Source: CAZROT01 sp964601895 (lineage in GTDB: Bacteria; Pseudomonadota; Gammaproteobacteria; Enterobacterales; Enterobacteriaceae). Taken from it: a stretch of 64,000 nt of DNA. Of this stretch, positions 10,093 to 19,904 are shown piece by piece. The stretch spans positions 1 through 64,000 of the forward strand of contig CAZROT010000001.1 of the NCBI GenBank assembly GCA_964601895.1, read 5' to 3'. Made by a program: the position numbers and the translations under genes. The notes below the pieces were generated by a model. The model worked only from the letters and a program-made list of their open reading frames with translations. It was not told the DNA's origin and did not search any database. Within the stretch, counting starts at the first letter, position 1. Each line of letters begins with the position of its first letter.

Positions 10093-13000
10093 TTAAGGCT
10101 GACAGATGCTGTAGCGGATATGCAGGATGATATCGCCAAGCGTCATCAATATGGCCTTTTGTTTCCCGCTGGCGCCAGGAAAGCTCAGTGAGAGTACCCC
10201 ATCGGTATCGATGTCCAGGCCTTCAAAGGGGAAAAAGCGGCCATCATTAAAATCCAGCTGAAACAGTCCGCTGTCATTAAAGCCGCGCGAAATTGCCAGC
10301 GCACGGCAGCCTCGGGGTAAAGTAGTGTCTCCTTCAAACTGCAGCAGTGCCTGCACATCCTGATAGGGTCCAATCAGGGCAGGCAGCGACACGCTTATCT
10401 GCCTGATGCGCCGCAGGTTACCAGTGCCCAGGTGTTCAGGATAGTCATCCCTGATGGCCAGACTTTTAAGATTGATGGCTGCTTTCAGCACATCAGTCCC
10501 AGCAGTAAACTGCAGATAGTTGCTACCCTGTTCGCCGATTATCTGATCATTGAGTGGCTCTGCTGCCAGGAAGAGCTTCACCTGCTCATTCAGCACAAAA
10601 TTATTATTTTCTGCCAGCCCGGCATACACCTGGGCCAGGGAAAGGGTGCGTTCTACTTCCAGTGCACGCTGGTCGCCATTCATCCAGGCCTGTTCCATCT
10701 GTGCCAGATTGAGCATCAGGGTTTCACCACTGAGCAGTCCAGCATAAGTTCCTGTCCAGGCACCGGGTTTGATAAAATTGTCCGCTACCCTGCGTTCCCA
10801 TTGGTATGCCTTTTCGGCCATCAGGCAGCGCGTACAGGCCAGATCATAGAACTGAAAATAAATGGCAGAAAGGCGTCCGCGCAGCCAGCTGTACAGAGCC
10901 TGGTTGCTGAATTTGTCCTGCAGAAAGGCCAGCTGAGCCTGAGTATGCGCCTGCTGGTTTTCCAGATAGGTTTTTTGCATCAGGGCGGCCTGCTGGTGAA
11001 TGTTCAGTACCTGTAGTTGTGCTTCCAGCTGCCCGACGTCGGCTTCGGCATTGTTACGCTGAATTTCCCATTCTTCACGGCGGCGGCGGTACAGTTCAGA
11101 CTGGCTGATATGCCCTGCAGCCAGCATGGAGATGGAGCAGGACAGCTCCATGACCCGCCCCATTTCTCTCGACAGGGCACCAAACTGGCTGCCGCCCATG
11201 GCCAGCCCAAAAATATTGGGCAGCGTATCGACCACACCAGCGGCAATATACAGTCCCTGTGCTGCCAGCGGCAGTGCACCGGCAGTCAGATGGATAGCCA
11301 TGGCGCGTTCCTCGCCGCTGTTGATGTTTTCTTCATACAGCTGGCGGTAACTGTTCAGGCGTTGCCGCGCGCCCTTTAAGGTCTGTTGTAGTGCTTCTTT
11401 TTCACTGTCCAGCTCCTGCAGCGTGTTATCCTGCATATGCAGGCTGATGAGCATCAGTTCAGCAGCCTGATGCTGCAGCAGGGCACTCATGGCTTCGGCA
11501 TCCTGGCGTTCAATCAGGGTCAAGAGAGTGCTGCCGAACTGTATCAGCTGTGACACCATGGCACGGGCACTGTCCAGCATGGGTGAGAAACGCCATACGG
11601 GGGTCATAGTGACGGCAGGGAGAGCGCTGCCGTCTTCGGCACCGGCCACCGCCGCGCTGTGCAGTGCTTTGGGGTCCGCCGGTGCCGTGTAAACGGGCAG
11701 TGAAAGTGGCTGTCCGTCAATACTCAGGTGATGACGCAGGTTGTACAGACGCTGCTCCAGGGTGTGCCAGTAGTTCAGTAGTACCTCGTTGACCTGCGGG
11801 TAGAACAGATCCACCAGGCTGTTGGCGCTCCTGCCTGTTGTCGGCACGCTGCCAGTACGCAGGGCAGACAGGGTCTGCTGGTAGTGCGCTTGCAGTGTGC
11901 TGTCAGCCGCACTGGCCAGCGCCGGATCCGGCCAGTCCGCAACGGCAGCCAGCCAGGGTTTTTCACCCAGCAGATTCAGTGCCTGCAGATAAAGCATTTT
12001 CGCTTCATTGAGCGTATCGCGCTCCAGCTGGCGGTAGGCATGGTCGCCGCGTGCGATCAGCAGATCGAGCGTGCGCATAAAGGTGGCCAGCTTGTAGTGC
12101 ATGGGATCATGCTGTGCAACGGCATCCGGATCCACCGAGTCCAGTGGATCGGCGTTCCAGCTGATATCTTCTTTCAACGGGCGGACATTCCAGTAATAAT
12201 CCTGAGGCTCACCGTCTACCACATAACCGGAGGGGCTCCACACGTACTTCAGCCATTGTGTCGCTTCAGTAAAATCCTGCTCCTGCAGCAGCCGCTGTGC
12301 CACCAGCATCGGGCTGTAGTAAAAGAGCTCCCAGAAATAGAGGGCATTGGCGCCGCTGAAATCCATGGGTTCTCTGGTGGTGCTGGTCAGCAGGGTGACA
12401 CTGACATGTTTTGCTGCCTCCCAGCCATCGACTGGAGTAAAGGATTTCAGTGTAGAATTAGCGTTTACGCTCAGGTTGCCACTGAGAATGGGCGCTTCCT
12501 CACCACAGCGTATACAAACACCCAGGGTATTATCCGCTGCGGGGAAATCCACATAATGGCCGTTACTCAGTTTCGATACAGGAATAAACAGCGTCAGGCT
12601 GTGCGGCAGATCGGCGAGGGTACCGGAATAAAAGGGGTAATACGTCTCTGTGTTTTGGAGTTCCAGAGTAAAGTGACGTTCCTGATGATATGCGGGCTGA
12701 TAAGCCGGTATACCCAGCTGGACATAACCGCCCTGGCCGGGCTGTGGTTCAGGCAGATGTTGTGTCGCCAGGCTCAGTACGCTGTTGATTCCCTGGTTGG
12801 CCAGAGCGACCAGCTGCGGGGCGAACAGGGTGTTAAGGCGCGTGCGATAAGGCCCCCACTGCATGTATTGTGCACCTGAGGTGTCATCATACAGCGCCAG
12901 CACATCGGCGGCGTCGTAAACCTGACGCCGGATGGTAAATGCAAAAGTTTCCTGTCCAAGAGAACGCCCGTCAGCCGCTTCAGCGGATAAAACGATGGCA

Positions 13001-13416
13001 ATCTCAGCAACATTATCCACGAATGCTTCGGCCGGTATCGGAATATCCAGTGAGTTAAACTGATAAGTCATGTTTTCAAAGCTGGGGACAGGGATAACCG
13101 GACAGTTCTCGCTGGCGGTAAAGACGGTCTCTGTGCCGTCGATGAAGGTAACGCTGACGTTAACCCTGTCCGCAGGAATATCAGTGTCAATCCAGTTGAG
13201 TTTAGCGAATGCTCCCGAGCAGATATTCGCATTGGTGTTCACTAACAATACGCGGTTATGTGCCGCTATGTTCGTGTCAGTATCGGTGAAAGGCTGGGAT
13301 ACGCAGGTATCTGTAGTCGGCGTGAAATTGATGGTTATTAACTCACCTTCAGCCTCTGTCGACGACAGGCTGGCACCATCGTGCGCGATGAAGGGTGATG
13401 TTTTTACGCACAGCAA
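10093..13416 (-). CDS. Toxin complex TcA component, C-terminal part (downstream of an in-frame amber stop)
   Basis: A 1107-aa C-terminal half of a TcdA-like pore protein: a beta-rich receptor-binding region, long coiled-coil shell and channel helices (residues ~650-850, heptad-like, e.g. LQQTLKGARQRLNSYRQLYE) and the conserved TcB-binding C-terminus (GTYAGLLSGETLMLNLAQME). The nominal start is a TTG at 13414-13416 with no Shine-Dalgarno sequence; the first in-frame ATG is only at 13071, well inside the domain. The frame is open for 43 more codons upstream, to the TAG at 13546-13548, and is the same frame as the preceding TcA N-terminal ORF. This is therefore most simply the second half of one ~2550-residue TcA gene broken by a nonsense codon, rather than an independent TcaB gene. 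It could be silent, expressed by readthrough, or reinitiated. Confidence 0.85.
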   Translation of the reverse strand: MLCVKTSPFIAHDGASLSSTEAEGELITINFTPTTDTCVSQPFTDTDTNIAAHNRVLLVNTNANICSGAFAKLNWIDTDIPADRVNVSVTFIDGTETVFTASENCPVIPVPSFENMTYQFNSLDIPIPAEAFVDNVAEIAIVLSAEAADGRSLGQETFAFTIRRQVYDAADVLALYDDTSGAQYMQWGPYRTRLNTLFAPQLVALANQGINSVLSLATQHLPEPQPGQGGYVQLGIPAYQPAYHQERHFTLELQNTETYYPFYSGTLADLPHSLTLFIPVSKLSNGHYVDFPAADNTLGVCIRCGEEAPILSGNLSVNANSTLKSFTPVDGWEAAKHVSVTLLTSTTREPMDFSGANALYFWELFYYSPMLVAQRLLQEQDFTEATQWLKYVWSPSGYVVDGEPQDYYWNVRPLKEDISWNADPLDSVDPDAVAQHDPMHYKLATFMRTLDLLIARGDHAYRQLERDTLNEAKMLYLQALNLLGEKPWLAAVADWPDPALASAADSTLQAHYQQTLSALRTGSVPTTGRSANSLVDLFYPQVNEVLLNYWHTLEQRLYNLRHHLSIDGQPLSLPVYTAPADPKALHSAAVAGAEDGSALPAVTMTPVWRFSPMLDSARAMVSQLIQFGSTLLTLIERQDAEAMSALLQHQAAELMLISLHMQDNTLQELDSEKEALQQTLKGARQRLNSYRQLYEENINSGEERAMAIHLTAGALPLAAQGLYIAAGVVDTLPNIFGLAMGGSQFGALSREMGRVMELSCSISMLAAGHISQSELYRRRREEWEIQRNNAEADVGQLEAQLQVLNIHQQAALMQKTYLENQQAHTQAQLAFLQDKFSNQALYSWLRGRLSAIYFQFYDLACTRCLMAEKAYQWERRVADNFIKPGAWTGTYAGLLSGETLMLNLAQMEQAWMNGDQRALEVERTLSLAQVYAGLAENNNFVLNEQVKLFLAAEPLNDQIIGEQGSNYLQFTAGTDVLKAAINLKSLAIRDDYPEHLGTGNLRRIRQISVSLPALIGPYQDVQALLQFEGDTTLPRGCRALAISRGFNDSGLFQLDFNDGRFFPFEGLDIDTDGVLSLSFPGASGKQKAILMTLGDIILHIRYSICQP

Positions 13417-13545
13417 ATTGAAGTGCGCGGGGTCAGAGTCTCCCTCAGGAGTTTCTGTCCCCGTGTATTGCGTGACGATGGCACAGTCATTGAAGGGCGT
13501 AGTCTGCTGCCAGCCTCCCAGAAAATCTCCTGATCTTTTCGGCTC

Positions 13546-13548
13546 CTA
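13546..13548 (-). other. In-frame amber (TAG) codon splitting TcA
   Basis: On the minus strand the frame reads ...GQYFMV-TAG-EPKRSGDFLGG... and then stays open without a stop into the C-terminal TcA ORF. First bases of codons in both halves have coordinates divisible by 3 (17745, 13548, 13416), so no frameshift is involved. In my recollection intact TcA proteins have a tyrosine after the FIV/FMV at this point (RRQCDLIKRFGTPG..FIVY), so a TAC/TAT to TAG change is the simplest explanation. A sequencing error cannot be excluded. Confidence 0.8.
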
Positions 13549-16500
13549 CACCATAAAATACTGGCCCGGAGTACCGAATCGTTTTATCAGATCGCACTGT
13601 CTGCGCATCCAGATGACATCATTACCATTATGTACAATGGCAAACTGTGGTTTAATCTGCAGAGTCAGGGGTATGTCTTCATCTCCATCCTCTGTTGTAT
13701 AACTGACAGGATCTATTTTCCCGTTATAGAGGGTGGTGATAAAATAGTCTCCTCCCACGTAATTTGTGCGTGCAACGGATGCTGGCACATCGTAGCCCAC
13801 CAGATAGCGCAGATTGACTTTTTTGACCTTTTCAGTCAACAGTGCGGCATTCCAGGTATCGAACTGAATATAAACAGCCTGCCGGTACGTGGTGATTTCA
13901 TCCACTGTCAGCGTTTCTTTACGCATACTGGCATAAAGATGTACCCCGCGGGTGACAGTATTTTTATTCCCGTTGTCATCAGCGCCTTTCTGGTAAAACA
14001 GCACCACCAGGGCATTAGAGGTTGTTTTGCAGGTGCAGTACAGCCCGAGCGTAGCATCGGGTACCGGGAAAGGGCTGTCTTCCTGCAGGTCAGTATCAGA
14101 GGCAGGGGAAATGACCTCTTTTTTCAGGCAGTCATCCACATTCCAGCTGACCGGTGCGCTCCAGTTGCCGTCATAGCGCAGGTAAGCCAGTTTAAGCTCA
14201 AAATTTTCGCTGTTGGTGACGGTGCCGTCTGCGTTCTGGGTGGCGGTTTCTTTACGTTCCAGCCAGAGAATATGCAGGCGTGACTGCCAGATAACCGGAC
14301 GAATCAGTGCGTGGTATGGGCTGATAGCGCAGTCAATTTTTTTCCATTCACTCCACGCATTGGCGGCAAATTGACCCTGCTGCCATTTGTGGTGATCGAC
14401 ACTGCGCCAGTAATAGCTGCTGGTATCCTGCGGGCGGTGGCCGATAAACCAGGTCAGCCCCTCTGCGGCGATAAACTCATCGTGATAAGCGCTGACAATG
14501 CGCAGATTGGCAATTTGCTCAAACGCCGTCAGGTAGGCTTTGAAGGCATCGCCTACGCTGTCCTCGCTCAGCTGGCTCTGGCTGATGGACTGCAGCAGGC
14601 TATCCATCATGGTGGTCTGTCCGAGGCGCAGTGTCGGGTCGATATAGTTTTCCGGATAATAGACCAGCAGGGAGACACCTGCCCAGGTACTGTAGCGCTT
14701 GTTGTAGTGCTCCCAGTCGGTAAAAAACGGGCGCGCACGCACATTCATCTGTACGTCCGGCTCCATACCTTCCAGTGCCTGGTTAACATACAGCTGAAGA
14801 CTGGCGATGGCTTCGGCAATGCGTGTGGTGGAGATCTGTGCAGAGATCTGGTTATCCATCAGCAGGTAGCGATACAGTCCCTCACGATTCTGGATGTGGG
14901 TGCCTGTCAGCATGGATTGTATGACATAAGCACAGAGGGCACTGCTGCGCGCTTCATCCTGGCTTTCCTGCCATGTCCCTGCCTTCGAGGTATCCAGCCC
15001 GGCAGCACAGGCGCTGGCGAGAGAGTCCCATGCGCTGTAAGGCGCCACGACAACCTTGAGGGAAAGTAACCGGGAAAGTACCTGAGGTGCTATGTGAAAT
15101 GCATCATAAACCTGCAGCCACTGCAGTACGCTGTCGATGTCTGACCAGGCGGTGTAGTTATTCTCTGTGGCGACCTGGTTATGGTGGGCGGCCATGGCAC
15201 TGGCACCGGCCAGACGTGTTTCATCCAGCGTCAGGGTACTGGCCAGTATCGCATTGTTCAGGGTGGCGTCGCTCAGTGCCTGCAACAGCGTGGAGGCCTG
15301 TGTGCCCGCTGTATTCAGGCAGTGTGTAAAGCCACTGAGCTGCTGCAGGGTGGCCACATCATGCTGAAGTATTTCTGCTGCTGCGGTGTGAAGTTTTTTC
15401 GGGTGATTGACAAACAGGGTTAACGCACTGTCATTGAGTGCCAGGGTACGATAGATAATCACCAGTTGTGCCAGGCCATGGCTGAACTGAATGCATTGCG
15501 TTGAGGGGTCTGGCTTTTGCAGGGCAGTCCAGAACGCCATCACATCCAGAGTGCCGGGCTTGAGTTTATCTGCCCAGGTCAGCAGGGAGTGTGCCACTTC
15601 ACTGGAAGGTAACTGCAGCACGGCAGCGATATAAGGTGCCATAGCGTCTATCAGGGAAACGGTATCACCCGCCTGCAGATCCTGCAGGCCATTGATGAGG
15701 GTAGTGAACAGGTTTTGTATCTCTGGTGTCAGGGTGCTGTCATAGATAGAGGTTGTCATTACCCACAGATGGTGCACTGTCCATGCCTGTTGCTGTAGCC
15801 AGCGGGTGACCTGATACAGCTGGTTAACCAGTGCCGTGAGGCTGTTATTGTCCATCGCGGCCAGCCCGGTACGCTTTCCTATGGCCTGTAACAGTATAGC
15901 CAGTTCATCGATATCGAGCTGATGCACACGTGCGAGCAGACTTGCACGGTACAGGTCAGACAGGGTGCTGAGATTGTTATTTACCGTGCCGGTGGTGTGG
16001 GGATCAACCACTTTCAGCAGCAGAAACAGTGATACATCATCCACCTGAAAGGCCCGTTTCAGCACGGCCTTTTCCCAGGGATTGTCTGTACTGTCAGGAT
16101 TCAGATTCAGTGTGCCTGCTGTGGTCCAGAAGCGCTGATCATTAAGGGGCGGGGTATTGAACAGGCGGTCAAACAGGCTTATCTGCCCGGGCGCGTTATA
16201 TTGAGCAATATCCGCGTTAGCGAGCACCAGCGCGTCTTCATCAGACAGGGTATAACGCTGCATGAGTGTTTTTATTTGCGCAAGTTCAGGCAGTACCGCG
16301 GCACTGATATCGGGTGTGGCTGAGAGGCTCAGCGCTGCACCGACCATGGCCTGCGGCGGCAGCATGCTTGTCTTGTAAAACAGCACCTGCTTGTTGAGGC
16401 GCAGCAGTATCGCCTGTTGTTGTAGCAACGTCAGTTCGCTGGGGGTGAAATTGACGTGTGTATAGATGTTAATACCGTCTGCGTTGCTCAGTACGCATTC

Positions 16501-17745
16501 CAGGTTTATTACGCCATCTGCAGGTATCGTCATGCTGACGCGCCCGGAATGATAGTGAGTATTTTTATACACCGGGCTGGAGAAATACCATGGGTATTGG
16601 TGGTCGCCAGATCCATTTGCGTCCAGGTGAATAAACTTTCCCTCCTGATGATCCGCTCGGGTACTGAAGGCTATCTGCCAGCCATTGTTATCAATGGCAA
16701 AAATATCAATATAATTTAAATTGTTGCGATAATTATCATCCATACCACTTCTTATGATGCGGTACAGCTTTCTGCCTTCTGCACTGTCGATAACGCAGAG
16801 ATTGCTATCCTTTATATATTGATTTTGTTGATCAAAAAACAGGGCAGCTTCTTCTGCCGACAGGGAGTAATAGCGGGCAAAGGATTCTGCATCCAGCAGA
16901 CTGGCGGGTGAGGTCAGGCCAAAATTAGCCTGCCACAGCTGCTGTAATGCGTCGCTGTCTCCCTCCTCGTTTCCCTCGGGAATGACTTGCGTCAGAATAG
17001 CGTACAGTTCAGGAGAAACGGCGCTGTACAGTGCCAGTAAGGTTTCATCAGTGATAAGGCCGTGGATCTGCGGTGCTGAACTGAACAGACCGGGCTCTTG
17101 ATTCTGCAACCGCAGCGAGGTATGCAGGCTGTGGTGTGCGTCATGATAAGGAAGCTGACCCTGTGGCCGAAAACGGGAAAGCTGTTCCATCACCGCCTGG
17201 ATTGAGTTGAGCTGGTCCTGTAGTTTGATCTTTTCTGTTAACAGCTCATTGGAGAGTGCCAGTGTGGACAGTTCCTCATCCAGATTGTTCTGACTGAGTG
17301 CAAGAGTGCCTAAATCGGCGCGCCGTCTGTCCAGATGCCAGTCAGACTCTTCCTGATGCAGGTCACGTGCTTCGCGGTACAACTCAGTCAGATAAGCAGC
17401 CGGAGAAAACATTGAGCTGACGGCACCCGGTGCGGCGTACTGGCTGCTGCGCTGGCCAAATTCGCTGTCATAGCTCTGTTGTTCCACAGAAGGCACTGCT
17501 GTCTCAAGGCGTAGCGCATTTTTTAACAGAGGAGTCATCCGTGACAGCAGTCTGGATTCGTACAGGGTGTTTTCTTTGCGTTCCCGTCGTGCGGCCTGCC
17601 AGAGTGCACGTATGTCATGCCAGCTCAGCTGGTGCTGGGCTTTTTTACGCCATTCGGCAAAAGAGTAAGCACCTACTTCTGCCAGTGAAGGTATGCCTGC
17701 TTTATCAAGCAGGCACTGAATCTGAACATTGTTGAGTCTGCTCAT
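13546..17745 (-). CDS. tcdA: Toxin complex TcA component, N-terminal part (TcdA/VRP1-like)
   Basis: 1399 aa to the amber codon. The chosen start (ATG at 17745, protein MSRLNNVQIQ) has AGGAA 8 bp upstream; an upstream in-frame ATG at 17781 lacks a site. Residues ~75-180 show the VRP1/SpvA-type segment FSPAAYLTELYREARDLH, typical of TcA N-termini. The middle is the alpha-helical shell. The C-terminal third carries the neuraminidase-like region (IRPVIWQSRLHILWLERKE) and ends at RRQCDLIKRFGTPGQYFMV. TcA pentamers bind host cells and inject the TcB-TccC cargo. The gene heads the operon TcA-TcB-TccC on the minus strand. The N-terminal half alone would lack the channel tip and TcB-binding domain, so it is probably not functional unless joined to the second half by readthrough or trans-assembly. 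Confidence 0.88.
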   Translation of the reverse strand: MSRLNNVQIQCLLDKAGIPSLAEVGAYSFAEWRKKAQHQLSWHDIRALWQAARRERKENTLYESRLLSRMTPLLKNALRLETAVPSVEQQSYDSEFGQRSSQYAAPGAVSSMFSPAAYLTELYREARDLHQEESDWHLDRRRADLGTLALSQNNLDEELSTLALSNELLTEKIKLQDQLNSIQAVMEQLSRFRPQGQLPYHDAHHSLHTSLRLQNQEPGLFSSAPQIHGLITDETLLALYSAVSPELYAILTQVIPEGNEEGDSDALQQLWQANFGLTSPASLLDAESFARYYSLSAEEAALFFDQQNQYIKDSNLCVIDSAEGRKLYRIIRSGMDDNYRNNLNYIDIFAIDNNGWQIAFSTRADHQEGKFIHLDANGSGDHQYPWYFSSPVYKNTHYHSGRVSMTIPADGVINLECVLSNADGINIYTHVNFTPSELTLLQQQAILLRLNKQVLFYKTSMLPPQAMVGAALSLSATPDISAAVLPELAQIKTLMQRYTLSDEDALVLANADIAQYNAPGQISLFDRLFNTPPLNDQRFWTTAGTLNLNPDSTDNPWEKAVLKRAFQVDDVSLFLLLKVVDPHTTGTVNNNLSTLSDLYRASLLARVHQLDIDELAILLQAIGKRTGLAAMDNNSLTALVNQLYQVTRWLQQQAWTVHHLWVMTTSIYDSTLTPEIQNLFTTLINGLQDLQAGDTVSLIDAMAPYIAAVLQLPSSEVAHSLLTWADKLKPGTLDVMAFWTALQKPDPSTQCIQFSHGLAQLVIIYRTLALNDSALTLFVNHPKKLHTAAAEILQHDVATLQQLSGFTHCLNTAGTQASTLLQALSDATLNNAILASTLTLDETRLAGASAMAAHHNQVATENNYTAWSDIDSVLQWLQVYDAFHIAPQVLSRLLSLKVVVAPYSAWDSLASACAAGLDTSKAGTWQESQDEARSSALCAYVIQSMLTGTHIQNREGLYRYLLMDNQISAQISTTRIAEAIASLQLYVNQALEGMEPDVQMNVRARPFFTDWEHYNKRYSTWAGVSLLVYYPENYIDPTLRLGQTTMMDSLLQSISQSQLSEDSVGDAFKAYLTAFEQIANLRIVSAYHDEFIAAEGLTWFIGHRPQDTSSYYWRSVDHHKWQQGQFAANAWSEWKKIDCAISPYHALIRPVIWQSRLHILWLERKETATQNADGTVTNSENFELKLAYLRYDGNWSAPVSWNVDDCLKKEVISPASDTDLQEDSPFPVPDATLGLYCTCKTTSNALVVLFYQKGADDNGNKNTVTRGVHLYASMRKETLTVDEITTYRQAVYIQFDTWNAALLTEKVKKVNLRYLVGYDVPASVARTNYVGGDYFITTLYNGKIDPVSYTTEDGDEDIPLTLQIKPQFAIVHNGNDVIWMRRQCDLIKRFGTPGQYFMV

Positions 17746-18256
17746 GTAAAAATTCCTGGTCATGATGGCTGTTGAAAGCAAGTAAGGAGTGACTGCTCTG
17801 GCATGTCCGCCTGTTCATTCCCTTTGATTGATGTGTCGATAAATTTGTTGCAGCAGGCAATACGATTAATTTATCTAATTAATTGATTTTTTTTAAAAAA
17901 CAGGATTATTATGCTGTCAGCAGACAGACGTTATCGTTCAAATTTTATATTGTTCACGCTAGCATCAGCCTGTTACTGGTATTGCTGCGGCGTTCAGACT
18001 ATGGGCTATACACAGTACCAATAAAATCTGGAATCACACCTGACAGAAAGGCCGCTATTAAGTGAAAACACAATATTACTGGAACAGGTAATTTTTAATT
18101 GAATGTTAATATGGAATTAATTCATTTAATTTATTGTTTTACAGAGCTGCATTTTTTGTCATGACATTCTCCAAAAATAAATTTAAGATTTTTATGTCAG
18201 TCAATGTCACCGTTTTTATAAATTGATTACGGTGCCGCATTAATTTTGGTTTGTGC
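17746..18256. other. Divergent intergenic region between tcdA and mltG
   Basis: About 510 bp, AT-rich, between the divergent tcdA (-) and mltG (+) starts; it must hold both promoters. The short ORF in 17883-18065 has no ribosome binding site or recognisable product. No pabC or fabF, the usual upstream neighbours of mltG in E. coli, is present; the toxin locus begins here instead. Confidence 0.5.
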
Positions 18257-19273
18257 ATGAAAAATAGATTTACTCTGATAGTTATTCTGTCGCTGCTCTG
18301 TGTGGTGTTCTGGGGAGGCTATAAGGTACAGCAGTTTGCCCGTTACCCGCTTGAGTTAACGCAGGAAACCCTGTTTACTGTACCGGCAGGAACCAGTCGT
18401 GTTGCGCTGGCGGGGTTGTTAACTGACAGTCATCTAGTGACAGATACCAGCTGGTTTTCCTGGCTGCTGCGAATTGAACCTCAGCTGGCAAAATTTAAGG
18501 CGGGAACCTATCGCGTTGTTCCTGGAATGACGGTGCGTGAGCTGCTTACGCTTCTGGTCAGTGGCAGGGAAGCGCAGTTTCCCATCCGTTTTATTGAAGG
18601 AACAGTCCTCGATGACTGGCTGATGGTGTTGCGTCAGGCGCCCTATTTGCAGCATCAGCTGACCGATAAAAATGACCAGGATATCGCTCACCTGCTCGGT
18701 ATGCAGGAAGGCCTGCATCCGCAGGGCTGGTTTTATCCTGATACCTATTATTATACCGCCGGTACCAGCGATTTGGTGGTGCTGCAGCGCGCTCATGAGA
18801 AAATGAAAAAAGTTGTTAATGAAATATGGCAGGGACGGGCTGAGCAGTTACCTTATAAAACTCCCGATGAACTGCTTACCATGGCATCCATTATTGAAAA
18901 GGAAACTGCGCTGGATGATGAGCGCAGTAAAATTGCTTCTGTATTCGTCAATCGCCTGCATAAAGGGATGCGACTTCAGACCGATCCTACCGTGATTTAT
19001 GGTCTTAATGACAGCTATAACGGGACACTCAGCAAAAGTGACCTGGTCAAAGTAACACCTTATAATACCTACATTATCAATGGATTGCCTCCTGGCCCCA
19101 TTGCCATGCCGGGGCTGGCTTCATTGACTGCTGCGGCACATCCGGCAGCAACACCGTGGCTTTATTTTGTTGCTGATGGCAAAGGTGGCCACAGTTTTAG
19201 TGCTGATCTCGCCAGTCATAACAAGGCAGTAAACAGCTGGCGTCAGATGCTTAAGGCCAGCGATGAAAAGTAA
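18257..19273 (+). CDS. mltG: Endolytic murein transglycosylase MltG
   Basis: A 338-aa inner-membrane protein (E. coli MltG/YceG 340 aa). It cuts nascent glycan strands and sets their length. An N-terminal membrane anchor (residues ~5-23, FTLIVILSLLCVVFWGG) precedes the YceG domain with the catalytic signature MASIIEKETA (glutamate near residue 214) and the NTYIINGLPPGPIAMPG motif near the C-terminus. The ATG at 18257 is preferred over an in-frame TTG at 18251. The 3' end overlaps tmk by 11 bp, so mltG-tmk-holB are read as one translationally coupled operon, as in other enterobacteria. Confidence 0.95.
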   Translation: MKNRFTLIVILSLLCVVFWGGYKVQQFARYPLELTQETLFTVPAGTSRVALAGLLTDSHLVTDTSWFSWLLRIEPQLAKFKAGTYRVVPGMTVRELLTLLVSGREAQFPIRFIEGTVLDDWLMVLRQAPYLQHQLTDKNDQDIAHLLGMQEGLHPQGWFYPDTYYYTAGTSDLVVLQRAHEKMKKVVNEIWQGRAEQLPYKTPDELLTMASIIEKETALDDERSKIASVFVNRLHKGMRLQTDPTVIYGLNDSYNGTLSKSDLVKVTPYNTYIINGLPPGPIAMPGLASLTAAAHPAATPWLYFVADGKGGHSFSADLASHNKAVNSWRQMLKASDEK

Positions 19274-19904
19274 ATTTATTGTCATTGAAGGCCTGGAAGG
19301 TGCGGGTAAAACCAACGCCAGAGATATTATCATGCGCGTATTACAGCAGCGCGGTATTAACGATATCGTCCTGACGCGTGAGCCAGGGGGAACGCCACTG
19401 GCAGAACGATTACGGGAGTTAATCAAACAGGGTATTGACGGTGAAAAAGTCACCGATCAGGCGGAAATCCTGATGCTTTATGCCGCACGCAGTCAGCTGG
19501 TTGAGCATGTGATTAAACCGGCACTGGCCCGCGGTGCCTGGGTCATCGGCGATCGTCATGATCTGTCTTCCGAGGCGTATCAGGGAGGGGGCAGGGGAGT
19601 TGACCCTCAGTTGATGACATTGCTGCGCGACAGGGTGCTGGGTACTTTTCGTGCGGATTTGACGTTTTACCTTGATGTGCCCCCACTCACTGGCCTGCAG
19701 CGTGCAGGACAGCGTGGTGAACTGGATCGTATTGAACGTGAATCGATTGCGTTTTTTGAACGCGTGCGCGCCCGTTATCTGGCACTGGCGGCAGAGGATA
19801 ATCGTATTCAGGTTATTGATGCTGCGGTGCCCATAGCAGAGGTCAGCCAGGCAATCACGGTACGGCTGCAGCACTGGCTGATGCAACAGGAGCGGCTTGC
19901 GTGA
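19263..19904 (+). CDS. tmk: Thymidylate kinase
   Basis: 213 aa (E. coli Tmk 213). It phosphorylates dTMP to dTDP with ATP. The P-loop is IEGLEGAGKTNA at residues ~8-19. The usual GKTT is here GKTN, a change at the residue after the P-loop threonine, at a position that often interacts with nucleotide or metal. The LTREPGGTPLAERLREL dTMP-binding motif and the DR motif (WVIGDRHDLSSEAYQGGGRG) are intact. The start ATG lies inside the mltG end, and the stop overlaps the GTG start of holB (GTGA). Confidence 0.96.
   Translation: MKSKFIVIEGLEGAGKTNARDIIMRVLQQRGINDIVLTREPGGTPLAERLRELIKQGIDGEKVTDQAEILMLYAARSQLVEHVIKPALARGAWVIGDRHDLSSEAYQGGGRGVDPQLMTLLRDRVLGTFRADLTFYLDVPPLTGLQRAGQRGELDRIERESIAFFERVRARYLALAAEDNRIQVIDAAVPIAEVSQAITVRLQHWLMQQERLA

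Noticed and set aside
11884..12879. 331-codon + strand ORF antisense to TcA
   Set aside because: Opposite-strand shadow of a strongly supported gene in GC-rich DNA.
10093..17745. Natural two-gene TcaA/TcaB split
   Set aside because: Both halves are in one frame with 43 open codons and no start codon with a ribosome site between them; natural splits have their own start signals and usually differ in frame or spacing.
17883..18065. 60-codon ORF between tcdA and mltG
   Set aside because: No ribosome site or recognisable product; lies in a divergent promoter region.
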